64,000 nt of DNA from Girardinichthys multiradiatus (lineage: Eukaryota; Chordata; Actinopteri; Cyprinodontiformes; Goodeidae), in contig NC_061811.1 of NCBI RefSeq assembly GCF_021462225.1, forward strand, positions 1,823,663 to 1,887,662. Reading direction: 5' to 3'. Position numbers and translations under genes: made by a program. Position 1 is the first letter of the stretch. Every line of letters starts with the position of its first letter. Positions 45,632 to 57,411 of the stretch are shown here, in pieces. The notes under the pieces are model-generated. The model made no database searches and was not told the DNA's origin. It saw only the letters and a list, made by a program, of their open reading frames with translations.

Positions 45632-46624
45632 TCTAGATGGACAAACTTTATCTGTTTATTATTTGACTTAGTACACCTACACATAGCCCATTCTAAAATG
45701 GCCAAACTCTAACACTCAGTAGAGTGTTAGAGTTTTTATCATTAAAACTACATTTTATCTCTTTTCCTCTGGTTCTGCTTGCTGTGGGTCTAGCTAAGAT
45801 CAAACATGACAAGGTGGCATTACAATTTTTGAACTTTGACCTTGTTCTCACCAACAGGTTTGATGCTTGCAGTTTCAGGTTAGGGTGGTTTTATTCTTCA
45901 TCACTTTTTGTCATGTAAGGCTGTTTAAATTGGAAGGCTTGGGCTTAGCTTGACATAAAGACTCTCCTGCTTGACTGAAACATTAAAAAACACCTACTGC
46001 AGAACACGAACATTCGCAAACAAACGTGGTTCTGAACCGTGTCTGAATTCGCTTTACCAGTTAGATGCTAACATTGGAAACTTTTTTGGATTCTCTTTGC
46101 TTGATGAGGCATTTGATCCTCCTTCCAGCAGCTGTCAAAGCGGCTGAACTGAGTCTACACACCATTAGTGGAGCTTAGAAGGCGTCTCTCTGATCCATTC
46201 TTCTACTCACTCTGCTTTCAGGCGATTCTTCCTCTTCTAGCAGAGCTTTAAAAAAACAAAGCCCTCTATAAAATGTATTTTAAAACTATTTCTAACTCAT
46301 CAGGTTGTAAAACCCTATAATTTACTGGCATGAACCACTTTCACCTTAAAAGCACACAAGGACAAACAGTGATCTTTAATCAAAGGCTGACTTGTGAATC
46401 CAGGATTTTATGCAGGCTGCCTCAGTGAAGGATGGGCCAAGATTGTGTGGGAGGAAAGAATCTTCACTAAAAGTCTAAACTGTTTCCTGACTCGGTGCAA
46501 AACTAAAAAGAAAAACCTGTTACAACAAGAATGTTTTCAGTTTTCCATTTTGTTCAGACAAACTTCAGACAAGCCAAAAATCAGAAAACATGATTTTAGT
46601 GTAGTGCTTAACACTACAATCAGT
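45632..46624. other. Unassigned sequence
   Basis: No motif or family is recognised. Confidence 0.5.
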
Positions 46625-46856
46625 TATTCACCCATTCATACACACACTGACAGTGGTGAGCTACACGCAGCTGCCCTGGGGCAGACTGACAGAAGTGAGG
46701 CTGCCATACAATCGGTGCCACCAGGCCCTCTGACCACCATCAGCAGGCAAGGAGGGTGATGTGTCTTGCCCAAGGACACAACGACTGAGCGAGGGTTCAA
46801 ACCAGCAACCCACCACAGGACAAACCCCCACCACCTGAGTCACCGACACCCCTAAT
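46625..46856 (-). repeat. tRNA-derived SINE-like repeat
   Basis: On the minus strand a B-box-like GGTTTGAACCC lies downstream of GTGACTCAGGTGGTGGGG, which resembles a tRNA 5' half with A box. The plus strand carries GCTGCCCTGGGGCAGACTGA and TCTTGCCCAAGGACACAACG, a very common fish repeat. The tRNA-like part is decayed and is not a functional tRNA. Confidence 0.6.
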
Positions 46857-46899
46857 AAAAACCTGAAAAATGTGCCATTCAGCCCACCTGAGTTCCAGC

Positions 46900-47130
46900 T
46901 GCAGTTCCTTTGTGGTCTGTCTCTAGCTTTAAACATCTACAAATAGACATTTTTGCTCATTGTTCTTTGGATTTAGTTTTGGAATTTGACTAGGCCACTC
47001 TAAAACATGAATTGGCTTTGATCTAAACCATCTCCTTGTATCTCTGGCTATGTGTTCTGGGAGGTTGTCCTACTGGACGGTGAACCTCCACCCCAGTCTC
47101 AGGTCTTCTGCAGCCTCTATTCACAACTCT
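46900..47130 (-). repeat. Tc1-like fragment
   Basis: The plus-strand text TTGACTAGGCCACTCTAAAA and GGTGAACCTCCACCCCAGTC is the complement of the catalytic middle of a Tc1-like transposase as I remember it. No readable frame remains. Confidence 0.45.
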
Positions 47131-47564
47131 ACATTAAGCACAAAAGGTTTTGGGTTTTGATTTTTTGACATTGATGTGGTTTTGATAAAATTAGATGTTT
47201 CAACAGCTGAAATCCAACAAACATCCAACAAAAGCGAATGATTTCAACTTTGTTTCTCTACTTAAGTGAAATAATTCACTCAAACCAAGCACAGTTTTAG
47301 AAAGTGTCAGGGAATATTTTGAACTGAAGGTTTTTTGTTTTGCTTTCAAAAGGTATCAGCAGGGAGAGCTCAATCATAGCCCCACTTCTAAAGAGACACT
47401 ACAGACTGATGCTGAAGAGGTGGGTGGGTGGTTCATAGATCACAGCAGACAGAAATGGATGATTGTTAGGGTTTGAAAACTTTTGTATTGTTTATCACTC
47501 ATGTCTGCTCTAAATGCTTTTCCCTCCTACATGCCACAGAAAGGGAGATGGGGGACAGGAGTGA
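47131..47564. other. Unassigned sequence
   Basis: Nothing recognisable. Confidence 0.5.
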
Positions 47565-47783
47565 GTTATGATTTTATCAACAACATCTAGGGGCTGTTCG
47601 TACCAACCCTAACCCTAACAATAACTCAATTCATACCCTAGTCCTAAATCTAACCCCTGTCCCAAGAACGGAATTTGAAAAAATGAGGACCAGGAAAATG
47701 TCCTCACTTTGTCAAAATGTCCTCACTTTACGATGAAAATACGAAAAATGGTTCTCACTCAGCGACAAGTACAAGAACACAAA

Positions 47784-47819
<36 letters not shown>

Positions 47820-47988
47820 GAATGTTTGTTGAACTGTGTGTGAACCAGCATGTATAAATATAGAGAGAGGGGTGCCAACACTTTGTAGATTTGCACTGCA
47901 GAGTGTGAGCTACCTCTTGCACAAGAAAAGAACAGAGACTCTGTGTCGATTTCTTCTTTCCTCTGAGTTGACTAATTAATACCTAACA
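47565..47988 (+). repeat. Probable 5' LTR of the plus-strand ERV
   Basis: A TATA-like TGTATAAATATAGA lies at 47850-47863. CCTAACA at 47982-47988 would be the LTR end, since a primer-site-like sequence follows. The first ~40 bases (TTATCAACAACATCTAGGGG and onward) recur at 53196-53230 beyond the RT, as expected of a U3 start. The middle holds a telomere-like CCCTAACCCTAA, paired AAATGTCCTCACTTT units and a (CA)n run (47785-47816). The outer boundary is not certain. Confidence 0.5.
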
Positions 47989-47993
47989 TTAAC

Positions 47994-48011
47994 TTGGTCC
48001 TTCGAGCTGGA
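47994..48011 (+). promoter_or_regulatory. Possible primer binding site of the plus-strand ERV
   Basis: TTGGTCCTTCGAGCTGGA follows the proposed LTR end. I cannot assign the tRNA. Confidence 0.45.
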
Positions 48012-48464
48012 TAATTATAACTAAACTGATCTTATTTTTCTTTGCAGTAAATGACGGATCTCCGGGAACAGCCTGACGTCGAGTTAAGCGCTGCCGCACA
48101 GCCGCACCTAGGCCTGGTGGCTGAAAGTCCCGGTGTGTGACGTTCGCATCTGGCCGGTGGGTTATTGATTGCTCAACGCCGGGTGACTCTTGGAGGTCCG
48201 ACACCTAGAGTGTTTTGTGTGTTTGGAAGACTAAGCATTTTGGAAGAATCTTAGTAGGATTCTGCTGGTCTTGTGTTTTCTTTTGCCCAGAATAGAAAGA
48301 CGTATTGGTGATTTTTGGAGATAAAGGTCGGGTTTAATCCCAGAAAATTAACACCGCTGCGAATTAGTTGCAGTAGAAGGGCGTGTTAATGTCCTCTCCT
48401 TGAATCTCATGCCATTGAACTTCTATCTAGGACATTTATAGTATTGTGAAATAAATTAAACATC

Positions 48465-50074
48465 ATGGGGAAGAAACAAAGTAAACTAATTAACTTAGAA
48501 GGGGATGTAAAATTTATGGAGAATTATGTAAAAGGAGCAGGTATGATCTGTCATTGATGGAATAAAAAACATGGTTTCTTGGGTAAACTAAATATAAAGG
48601 ATATCTTAAAATTACAAGGAGATTTAAAATTAGAAATAATGAAAACCAAGAAACCAACTAAAAAGGAACAGAGAAAGGTCGAGTATAAATTCTCAGACAA
48701 ATGGCTGGAATAAAGTAAATTAAGAGACATTCAGAGGCGAGATAAGAAGGAGAAATGAAAGGAGAAGCCGACAGCTGCAGTCTTGGTGCGCCCACATGAG
48801 GAAACAGTGATCGCATCCAGACAGCGAGGTGTTCGGCCCCCTGCCGTGCAGGAAGCAAGACAGGAGGCTGGAGCACAGCAAATTGGAGGAGAGATAGAAG
48901 GAGCTGTAGCAGTTCCTAAAACTCCCATAAGTAAGAAAGAAAAATTAAGCAATCCTTTTAAAACAGAAGAACAGAGCTCTTCTAGTAAGTCCTGGTCTCC
49001 TAATTCCTGGTGGGACACAGGAGTGCAAACTAGGAGTAAATGTAAGAAAACAATTCCTAGCATATACCCAGGCGAAGCCTTAATGGCTCACGAACAGAAA
49101 TTTCATCCATCTGAAAAAAATGTAGAGGAAGACACATTTCCTCTAGTTGAAGTAGCAAATCCAAAGGTAGGTGACGCTAATCACAGACAGCCGCCAACTA
49201 TTCTAGTATATAGACCATGGACACAGGAAGACAGAACTGCTGCTCTAAAGGGTATCCCACCAATACAGGAAGGGGTAGAGGAGTTTTTAGCAATTATTAC
49301 AGAACTCAGAGGAAGTTTTCATCTTAATGGCAGAGAGATGCTCCAGTGTTTTACCCAGCTGTTTGGTCATCGCTGGTGCAGAGTAGCAGGAGGTTTCACT
49401 GGATGTGATGATAATGGTGACATACTAGCACACAATTCACTAGATTTAAGGGACGCCTTATGCTTACTCTTTGAAAGAATTCGAGGAGTTTATATACAGA
49501 CAGCAGATTATGGTAAAATCTCACAATGCAAACAGAAGGATGAAGAAGACCCACAAGATTTCTTGGATAGGATAAGACGTGTTTTTAGAGCAAACTCTGC
49601 TATACCATATGAGGAGCCTATCAGCAACAGTTGAAGAGAGCCTTTCTGCAAGGCCTTAAAATTGAACAGTATATAGACAAACATTGGGTTCATCAAAATA
49701 CAGGAACTGTTACACAAGCTTTAGAATATGCGGAGCACGCTCATAAAACACAACGAGATAGGAAGACAGATACGTTTGGAATGCAAGACGGCTTAATAGC
49801 TTTGCATCGCTCAGGGACAAACAGGCAAAGGGGAAGGGGAAGATTCAGAAGTCACGGAGGAAGAGGAGGAGGAGGAGGGCCACGACACAGTTACACACAG
49901 AGCAATGCGTGTCTGAGGTGTGGAAAAATAGGGCATTATGCTAGAGAATGTAGGATAATTTTACAAAACCCTGGCGCAAGAGATGACAACTGCTGGATCT
50001 GCAATGAGCCAGGACATTTTGCAAGAGAATGTAATGAAAAGCGGGTGTATAACCCCAATTCTACCCAGAATTGA
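48465..50074 (+). pseudogene. gag: Endogenous retrovirus gag (plus-strand ERV)
   Basis: The ATG at 48465 opens MGKKQSKLINLEGDV, a myristoylation-type matrix start. In-frame stops occur at 48555, 48711 and about 48755. A long open part from 48783 then holds a proline/serine linker and a capsid region (PWTQEDRTAALKGIPPIQEG, EFLAIITELRG, KDEEDPQDFLDRIRRVFRAN). A frame change at about 49630 leads to a nucleocapsid with a Gly/Arg-rich stretch (GRGRFRSHGGRGGGGG). Two zinc knuckles follow: CLRCGKIGHYAREC and CWICNEPGHFAREC. The gag stop is TGA 50072-50074. Gag would assemble particles and bind RNA. The copy is inactivated by the early stops. Confidence 0.85.
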
Positions 50075-50083
50075 CAATTACAG
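50072..50083 (+). promoter_or_regulatory. Stop-codon readthrough-like context at the gag end
   Basis: TGA is followed by CAATTACAG, which fits the known leaky context stop-CAR-YYA. The same frame stays open for 37 codons (QLQPQPPPPPPLAEK onward) until TAA at 50186, leading into the protease region. Confidence 0.55.
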
Positions 50084-50231
50084 CCACAGCCCCCACCTCC
50101 TCCCCCACTAGCAGAGAAAAACAGTAGTGAAATGGAGGAAGTTGACATACAAGCAGCACTGGAACTTATAGCACTGAGTAGGATGTAAGCTTTGCCATAT
50201 AAAAACATCATAATAAATGGCAAAGGATATA

Positions 50232-51182
50232 CAGGGGTTGGACAATGAAACTGAAACACCTGTCATTTTAGTGTGGGAGGTTTCATGGCTAAATTGGACC
50301 AGCCTGGTAGCCAGTCTTCATTGATTGCACATTGCACCACGGCTGCCCAAATCACGGCAGAATTAAATGTGCACCTCAACTCTCCTGTTTCCACCAGAAC
50401 TGTCCGTCGGGAGCTCCACAGGGTCAATATACACGGCCGGGCTGCTATAGCCGAACATTTGGTCACTCATGCCAATGCCAAACGACGGTTTCAATGGTGC
50501 AAGGAGTGCAAATTTTGGGCTGTGGACGATGTGAAACATGTATTGTTCTCTGATGAGTCCACCTTTACTGTTTTCCCCACATCCGGGAGAGTTACGGTGT
50601 GGAGAAGCCCCAAAGAAGCGTACCACCCAGACTGTTGCATGCCCAGAGTGAAGCATGGGGATGGATCAGTGATGGTTTGGGCTGCCATATCATGGCATTC
50701 CCTTGGCCCAATACTTGTGCTAGATGGGTGCGTCACTGACAAGGACTACCGAACCATTCTTGAGGACTATGTGCATCCAATGGTTCAAACATTGTATCCT
50801 GAAGGCGGTGCCGTGTATCAGGATGACAATGCACCAATACACACAGCAAGACTGGTGAAAGATTGGTTTGATGAACATGAAAGTGAAGTTGAACATCTCC
50901 CATGGCCTGCACAGTCACCAGATCTAAATATTATTGAGCCACTTTGGGGTGTTTTGGAGGAGCGAGTCAGGAAACGTTTTCCTCCACCAGTATCACGTAG
51001 TGACCTGGCCACTATCGTGCAAGAAGAATGTCTTAAAATCCCTCTGACCACTGTGCAGGACTTGTATATGTCATTCCCAAGATGAATTGACATTGTATTG
51101 GCCACAAAAGGAGGCCCTACACCATACTAATAAATTATTTTGGTCTAAAACCAGGTGTTTCAGTTTCATTGTCCAGCCCCTG
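50232..51182 (+). mobile_element. Tc1-like transposon, family C, inside the ERV
   Basis: The 951-bp element is flanked by TA (50230-50231 and 51183-51184). The left end CAGGGGTTGGACAATGAAAC mirrors the right end ending TTCATTGTCCAGCCCCTG. It lies between gag and the protease active site of the ERV. An internal deletion removes the N-terminal part of its transposase. Confidence 0.93.
50345..51085 (+). pseudogene. Tc1-like transposase, family C, lacking its DNA-binding part
   Basis: The open frame carries ITAELNVHLNSPVSTRTVRR, HRVNIHGRAAIAEHLVTHAN, VLFSDESTFTVF (first catalytic Asp), GSVMVWAAISWHSLG, VYQDDNAPIHTA (second Asp), WPAQSPDLNIIEPLWGVLEE (Glu) and the C-terminal LYMSFPR. The catalytic domain is uninterrupted with all three acidic residues. 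The first ~100 residues of the family, seen in the copy at 57179 with a helix-turn-helix, are missing. The ends of the element join directly to the middle of the gene near 50340. Such a copy cannot transpose by itself but its ends remain usable. Confidence 0.9.
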
Positions 51183-51184
51183 TA

Positions 51185-51996
51185 GCTGTTTGTGTGATAC
51201 AGGGGCATGTAGAACTGTGCTAACTAAACCTCCACCCGGAGTAAAATATTCTAACACCGCAGTGCATGTTAGATCAGCAGCTGGCACATCAGAGGTACAT
51301 TACCTAAGTGCACCAGTAACAATAACAGAACCTGAGACAAAACTTACTTGTCAGGCTCCCGTTCTGATAAGTCAAAAATGCCCAGTAAACCTGTTGGGAA
51401 GAGATCTTATGCAAAAGTTGCATATAAATATAGTATCAACAGAAACAGGTATGAAAGCTGTAGTGGAAGAAGATGCCCTAGTCCTAAATGAACTCTCACA
51501 GCCACATTATTACTGGTCCCTCGATCTAGGCCCCACACCAACAGCTCGAGAACTGCTGAGGAGAACCAGAGAAAAACAAACCTCCCAGGAGGCACAGTAC
51601 ATGGTAGATACTGAACTCCATGTAACCATGAGATATAAAAATACTGCAGGGCCAGATTATCAATATGATACTGTTTTTCACAGAGAAAATAATCAGACTG
51701 TTACCATACAGCACCTGTATGTTGACCCCAAAACAGGGAAATCGTCCACCTCATTCATACTGTCAGGAAGACAGCTTCAACAGTTTAAAGGCAGTACACC
51801 TCATCTGTCATTAACTAAACCTGTGGGGGGTCAGTGGAAAGAATTAGAAAACTTTATACAGCGTGCTGAAAGAGGGAGATATGAGGCATTAACAAGCTCT
51901 GACTGGAAAGTAGATCCTAACACAGGAATCTGGAAACTCACTTTAGGGTGGATAGTCAAAGTCCATCCAAAGACACATTTGGATGAGGCAAAGTGA
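51185..51996 (+). pseudogene. pol: Endogenous retrovirus protease and linker (plus-strand ERV)
   Basis: A retroviral aspartic protease starts immediately after the Tc1-like insertion with the active site CDTGACRTVLT. It continues AVHVRSAAGTSEVHYLSAPV and CPVNLLGRDLMQKLHI. A linker typical of these fish ERVs runs to a TGA at 51994 (TARELLRRTREKQTSQEAQY, then WKVDPNTGIWKLTLGWIVKV). The domain is open throughout, but its N-terminal lead-in is separated by the transposon. The protease would cleave gag and pol during particle maturation. Confidence 0.82.
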
Positions 51997-53165
51997 CAGA
52001 TACAGGGCCTAGCTGAAAGCAAAGAGCGCAACAGGCACCCTGCCTTAGCTGCTGTCCCACCTGAACTGTGGTCCCAATCATCGACTGATGTAGGACTTAT
52101 AAAGGGGTTTCCACCATATAAGGTTAAATTAATATCTGAAGAACGGCCAGTAGTTCGCCAGTACCCCTTGAAGCCAGAAGCTGAAGAGGGTATTAAGCCA
52201 GTAATACAAGATATGTTGAAGTCAGGAATATTAAGGGAAGCACCTGATGCTACATGCAACACACCTATCTTTCCAGTGCAGAAAGCCAGCACAGGAAAGT
52301 GGAGGATGGTTCAGGATCTTAGACCGATAAATAAAATAGTGTGACATGCGATTTCAGACGTCCCGAATCCACATACATTACTGCATTCATTAACTCCAGA
52401 TAAAAAATATTTCTCAGTGGTAGATCTTAGCAATGCTTTCTTTACAGTACCACTGCATGAAGAGTCACAGCATTTATTTGGTTTTCAGTTTAAAGGGAAA
52501 AATACACTTACACCAGACTACTACAAGGCTTCAGTGAAAGTCCACATGTATATACACAAGCCTTAAGATACTCTATGAGCACCTGTAAGGTGCCTGAACA
52601 TAGTCAAGTCCTGTTGTATGTAGATGATATTCTTATAACTTCAGACACTCAACAACACTGTGAGGAAGCTACTATAACAGTTTTGAAACATCTCTACCAG
52701 ACGGGGCACAAAGCCTCTAGGGATAAACTGCAGTTTTGCAAGGAGAAAGTGATTTATTTGGGACATATGTTATCACAACATGGTCGTTCACTCCTAAGTA
52801 GTAGAAAAACAGCTATACAGGAAGCCCCAAAACCGCGAACTAAACAACAAATGATGTCCTTTCTGGGACTGTGTAATTTTTGCAGAGAATGGCTACCAGA
52901 CTATGCAGCCATTGTACAACCCTTGCAATCTATGATCTACGGCAAAGACATGACATTAAAAGACAAAATCATATGGACTAATGAGGGAGAAGTAGCATTC
53001 ACAGAGTTAAAAAATCTGCTTCAAACAACAGTCACCTTAGCTCTGCCGGATTATAGCCAGCCTAGGGTTATATGAAAGCTGTATTAACCCAGCCATTTGG
53101 CTCCAAAAACAGACCTTTAGCATTTTATTCTAAAAAACAGGACTCTGTGGCATCTGGATTTCCAA
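51997..53165 (+). pseudogene. pol: Endogenous retrovirus reverse transcriptase (plus-strand ERV)
   Basis: After the TGA at 51994 the frame continues GLIKGFPPYKVKLI, KPEAEEGIKPVIQDMLKSGI and TGKWRMVQDLRPINKIV. A TGA follows at about 52342, then YFSVVDLSNAFFTVPL (motif A). A frameshift moves motif B (LLQGFSESPHVYTQ) out of frame. From 52575 a clean frame has VLLYVDDILITSD (motif C, both Asp), VIYLGHMLSQHGR and FLGLCNFCREWLPDY. Sequence similarity ends at the start of RNase H (LTQPFGSKNRPLAFYSKKQD). RNase H, integrase and env are absent, so a large internal deletion joins RT to the U3-like repeat at 53196. Confidence 0.85.
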
Positions 53166-53195
53166 TTTGATTGCAGTTATGCTTTTATGCTTTAG

Positions 53196-53232
53196 TTATG
53201 CTTTTATCAACAACATCTAGGGGCTACTCGTA
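53196..53232 (+). repeat. Second copy of the U3-like start
   Basis: TTATCAACAACATCTAGGGGCT and the following TCGTACCA match 47573-47607. This could be the truncated 3' LTR of the ERV. Confidence 0.5.
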
Positions 53233-56200
53233 CCAAGTCCCCACTCCCTCTCTGTTTAAAATCAAAACACATGAACCCTAACCTTTCTGACCCCTACTAA
53301 CTGTAGTATAACTGTCCCTTATGCTCCATCCAGGACCCCAACATATTTCTACTCTGATAATATACCACTAGAACCACCAGAACTGGGTAGCCAGCCATCT
53401 TTTTGATAGTTTATAGTAAAACATCTCACTAAGACCCTCCAAAGGGCAAATTAATCTGACTACCATGTCTTTGGACTGTCTTTGGATAACCCTGACTAAA
53501 GTCAAGAACATTTTCTGGGAACATACATACAAAAGATAAGCTCCAGCTGAAAAACTCATAATCTTCTTGTGAGGCGACAGTTCCCATCAGTGCAACACAG
53601 GCTCAGCTAAAAAACTGGTTTCTGGTGAAACTGGTGAAAATATAAACTTGCTTGCAGTCTGTTTCTACTCTGAAGGTTTTATGTTAAAACAATAATAATA
53701 ATATTGCACAGCATGAACTTGTGGAGTAATAAAACCTTTCTCTGATGAAAAAAAGTCTAATCTCTGATTAGACTTTCTCAGCAATGGATAAAACTATGCA
53801 GAGAACACTTGTAACTCGAGATGAGGAGAGTACAGTAATAAGGATCCACCTTGAGGTTTTTAGCATTTAAGCTTAGCCTGGACTTTAAAAGAGGGGCATG
53901 AATATCAAAGTTATTTTCCTCCAGTAATCCGTGAGCTTTCACAGCTCTGGGAATCCCAAGGACCATGGCTTGTTGTTAATTTAGCCAGGGTGTGCAGCCT
54001 CCTACACTTCCCCACCCAAAATTCATAATTAAGTCATAACCAGCAGCGGTGTATAGCTGTTTTCACTAAATGCAACAGAATGGGTCAAAAATTCATCTTT
54101 ATAATATATCTCTACTAATTTTCCACCAGTACATAAATAATTTAAAAAGTATTCAATAATGTCATATGTTCTCTGTTTGTTTGTTACTTTGTGCTTTAAG
54201 AATAGCCTCTATGTCAGATTTGAATTATTCTAGACATGAGAGCCATCTTGTTATTTGATGATTGGTCATTTCATTCCCAGAACTGAAGATGGATCACTTG
54301 CGTTGCAACTGGCTGCACTGTTGCAACTTTGCCTTTAGCAGCTTTCAAAAGAAAAACAAAGTACAGCAACACTTGATTCTGTCAGGACACTCATGGACTC
54401 ATTGTTTCCTGGGTTTGTATGAATGTTAGAATTAACAGGATTACTATTCATGATGCCCATCCAACCAGCAAATTACTCTGATATGTAACTCCACTTTTTT
54501 GTCGTCTTCAGGAATGAAGACAGTTTGGGCTTTACATCATATAGTAGGTGCACTAAAGGCTATAATCATGACCAAATGCTGAATAGAATCACATGCGGTG
54601 AAAATGTCTCCTGTTACTACAGAGAGCAACATGTTGGTCCACTATTGCCCTGGTTAATATGGTAACTGATTCCAGAAACTGGACCAGTTTGTACTGAAAT
54701 GACATGTTCTCCTTCAGTGTATTTTTAAACTGTAATGTGTTTTTTATGTTGTTTGTGGAATATGGGCTTCTTCCTTACTGAGTGGCATTTCAGCTCATGT
54801 CAGCACATTTTTAAATAGGGATAATGACTCTCTCTTACGAGCTTCAGCCAAAATTTTCACAAGTCCTTTAGCTTTAGTTCTGCAGATGATTCATACATTT
54901 CACACTAAAACCCGTTCATCCCTGCGAGACAGAACCCGACTCCTTCAACAAATGAATGTGTTTCCTTTAAGCATTTGGAAGTTGTACCCAAGAATTAATC
55001 AGTGTTGTGGAGGTCCACAAATCCTTTACTGATGGAATACCGATTAAATATATCCATAGGTGTAGAAGCCGACAAAGCCTTGAGCTCATCAACTGGACTA
55101 CTTAAAAAAAGAAGGATTAGTAATTTAGTTCTATATAAAAAATTAGAATTTGGGGAATTTTGGGCAAAATTCGAAAATTTTTTAATAAAATTGTATTAAA
55201 CCTAAGCCAACTTTTACCTAAAACGGGGAAGTTTTAGTCTGATTTGATGTCAGTGAGAAAAATAAGATAAGGTATCCTGTTCTGCAGTATATATACATAT
55301 CTAGGTCGTATTCACTGTGCACACAAATGGCAAAAAGGAATCTCTTCATTAACAAATCATCAGTTTAACATCCATCAACCATCATCTATACCTGATGATC
55401 CATACCGGGTGATGGTGAGGCTGTGTATGTATCTCCAGAGGTCACTGGAGATGGGCTTTATCTTGGAAAGGTCGCTGGTCTATCACAATTCTCATATGAG
55501 AAATTTATTATGTTTCATAGTTCATTTAGAATTTAGCCTGATTATTTGCCATATTTACAAAGCATGGTAAAAGCTTAAAACACATACTTTAATAATCATT
55601 TTGATAGTAGGATTAATAAACAATTAGAATTTACTAAAGAGAAACAAATTCTTTCACTTCAAAAACTTCACTTAAAGGACAGTTCTAGTATCCAATCATA
55701 TTAGGCATAAAGATTCAGTATTTTATTGCTTTGTCTAAACTGATGTTTATTTTTACAGAAATTTCCTTGTTGCAGAGTTTTGATTGAAGATTGTGATTCT
55801 TATTGGTATATGACCTTTACAATAATTTATACACTTTACAAATCAATTCGTAAACAGTGAATCAAATGTACGCTAACAGGAAAAAAATTGAAAAACTGTT
55901 TAATTTTTATATACAAAATGAATAGAAAATAATTCTCTGGCTTGCTTAAAATGTCTGTGGGATGAAGCTGCAAACACAGACGGGGATTTCTCACCTGTAT
56001 TTTTAGACTATTAAGAACAGAAATTAATTCAGAAGAACTGATATGAGAGAGGATTATACAGAGAGGGGAATACAAGACTTTGTATGAATGCCATCATAAT
56101 AACCCGGGCTTCTCAGCAGAGGTAACCTTCAGGTTTAATTACTCTGTAGCTGCCTGGAACTTAGTTCCATTCTGGTCCTACTGGCTTTTAATAACCACAA

Positions 56201-56333
56201 ACAAATGTTATAGTACATATAAAATCTGTCACTTTCTTCAATAACATATTCACATGATCTGTCTGTAGTAGTCAGCTACTCTGCTCAGAAACTAAATCGG
56301 CATACTTCCACTATTATATCAGACACACACATA
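53233..56333. other. Unassigned sequence
   Basis: No coding motif, terminal repeat or family is recognised in this 3.1 kb. It is the longest featureless stretch of the window. Confidence 0.5.
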
Positions 56334-56335
56334 TA

Positions 56336-57365
56336 CAGGGATTGGACAATGAAACTGAAACACCTGGTTTTAGACCACAATAATTTATTAGTATGGTGTA
56401 GGGCCTCCTTTTGTGGCCAATACAGCATCAATTGGTCTTGGGAATGACATATACAAGTCCTGCACAGTGGTCAGAGGGATTTTAAGCCATTCTTCTTGCA
56501 GGATAGTGGCCAGGTCACTACGTGATACTGGTGGAGGAAAACGTTTCCTGACTCGCTCCTCCAAAACACCACAAAGTGGCTCAATAATATTTAGATCTGG
56601 TGACTGTGCAGGCCATGGGAGATGTTCAACTTCACTTTCATGTTCATCAAACCAATCTTTCACCAGTCTTGCTGTGTGTATTGGTGCATTGTCATCCTGA
56701 TACACGGCACCGCCTTCAGAATACAATGTTTGAACCATTTGATGTACATTGTCCACAGCCCAAGATTTGTGCTCCATGCACCATTGAAACCAACGTTTGG
56801 CATTGGCATAAGTGACCAAAGGTTTGGCTATAGCAGCCCGGCCGTGTATATTGACCCTGTGGAGCTCCTGACGGACAGTTCTGGTGGAAACAGGAGAGTT
56901 GAGGTGCACATTTAATTCTGCCGTGATGTGGGCAGCCGTGGTTTTATGTTTTGTGGATACAATCCGGGTTAGCACCCGAACATCCCTTTCAGACAGCTTC
57001 CTCTTGCGTCCACATTTAATCCTGTTGGATGTGGTTGGTCCTTCTTGGTGGTATGCTGACATTACCCTGGATACCGTGGCTCTTGATACATCACAAAGAC
57101 TTGCTGTCTTGGTCACAGATGCGCCAGCAAGACGTGTACCAACAATTTGTCCTCTTTTGAACTCTGGTATGTCACCCATAATGTTGTGTGCATTTCAATA
57201 TTTTGAGCAAAACTGTGCTCTTACCCTGCTAATTGAACCTTCACACTCTGCTCTTACTGGTGCAATGTGCAATCAATGAAGACTGGCTACCAGGCTGGTC
57301 CAATTTAGCCATGAAACCTCCCACACTAAAATGACAGGTGTTTCAGTTTCATTGTCCAACCCCTG
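56336..57365 (-). mobile_element. Tc1-like transposon, family C, second copy
   Basis: The 1030-bp element lies between TA (56334-56335) and TA (57366-57367). Its ends CAGGGATTGGACAATGAAAC and TTCATTGTCCAACCCCTG match the copy at 50232. It carries the 5' part of the gene missing there but has its own internal deletion. It sits between an ACACACATATA run and a long TA microsatellite. Confidence 0.93.
56388..57179 (-). pseudogene. Tc1-like transposase, family C, lacking the first catalytic block
   Basis: This 263-codon frame is fully open. It begins MGDIPEFKRGQIVGTRLAGA, with a helix-turn-helix (SVTKTASLCDVSRATVSRVM) and a second DNA-binding segment with the basic CGRKRKLSERDVRVLTRIV. After HKSWAVDN an in-frame deletion joins straight to VHQMVQTLYSEGGAVYQDDN. 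The first catalytic Asp block (SDESTF) and about 70 residues are therefore gone. The second Asp (DDNAPIHT) and Glu (NIIEPL) remain. It could still bind transposon ends but should not cut them. The C-terminus LATKGGPTPY is complete. Confidence 0.92.
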
Positions 57366-57377
57366 TATATATATATA

Positions 57378-57408
<31 letters not shown>
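57366..57408. repeat. TA microsatellite
   Basis: An almost pure TA run (one AATG interruption near 57377) separates two Tc1-like elements and supplied TA targets for both. Confidence 0.9.

Positions 57409-57411
<3 letters not shown>

Noticed and set aside
46700..46850. Possible tRNA gene from the B-box-like sequence
   Set aside because: No complete cloverleaf can be drawn; the sequence is a common SINE-like repeat.
47600..47625. Telomere-like CCCTAACCCTAA
   Set aside because: There are only two units, within an interspersed repeat; this is not evidence of a telomere or fusion site.
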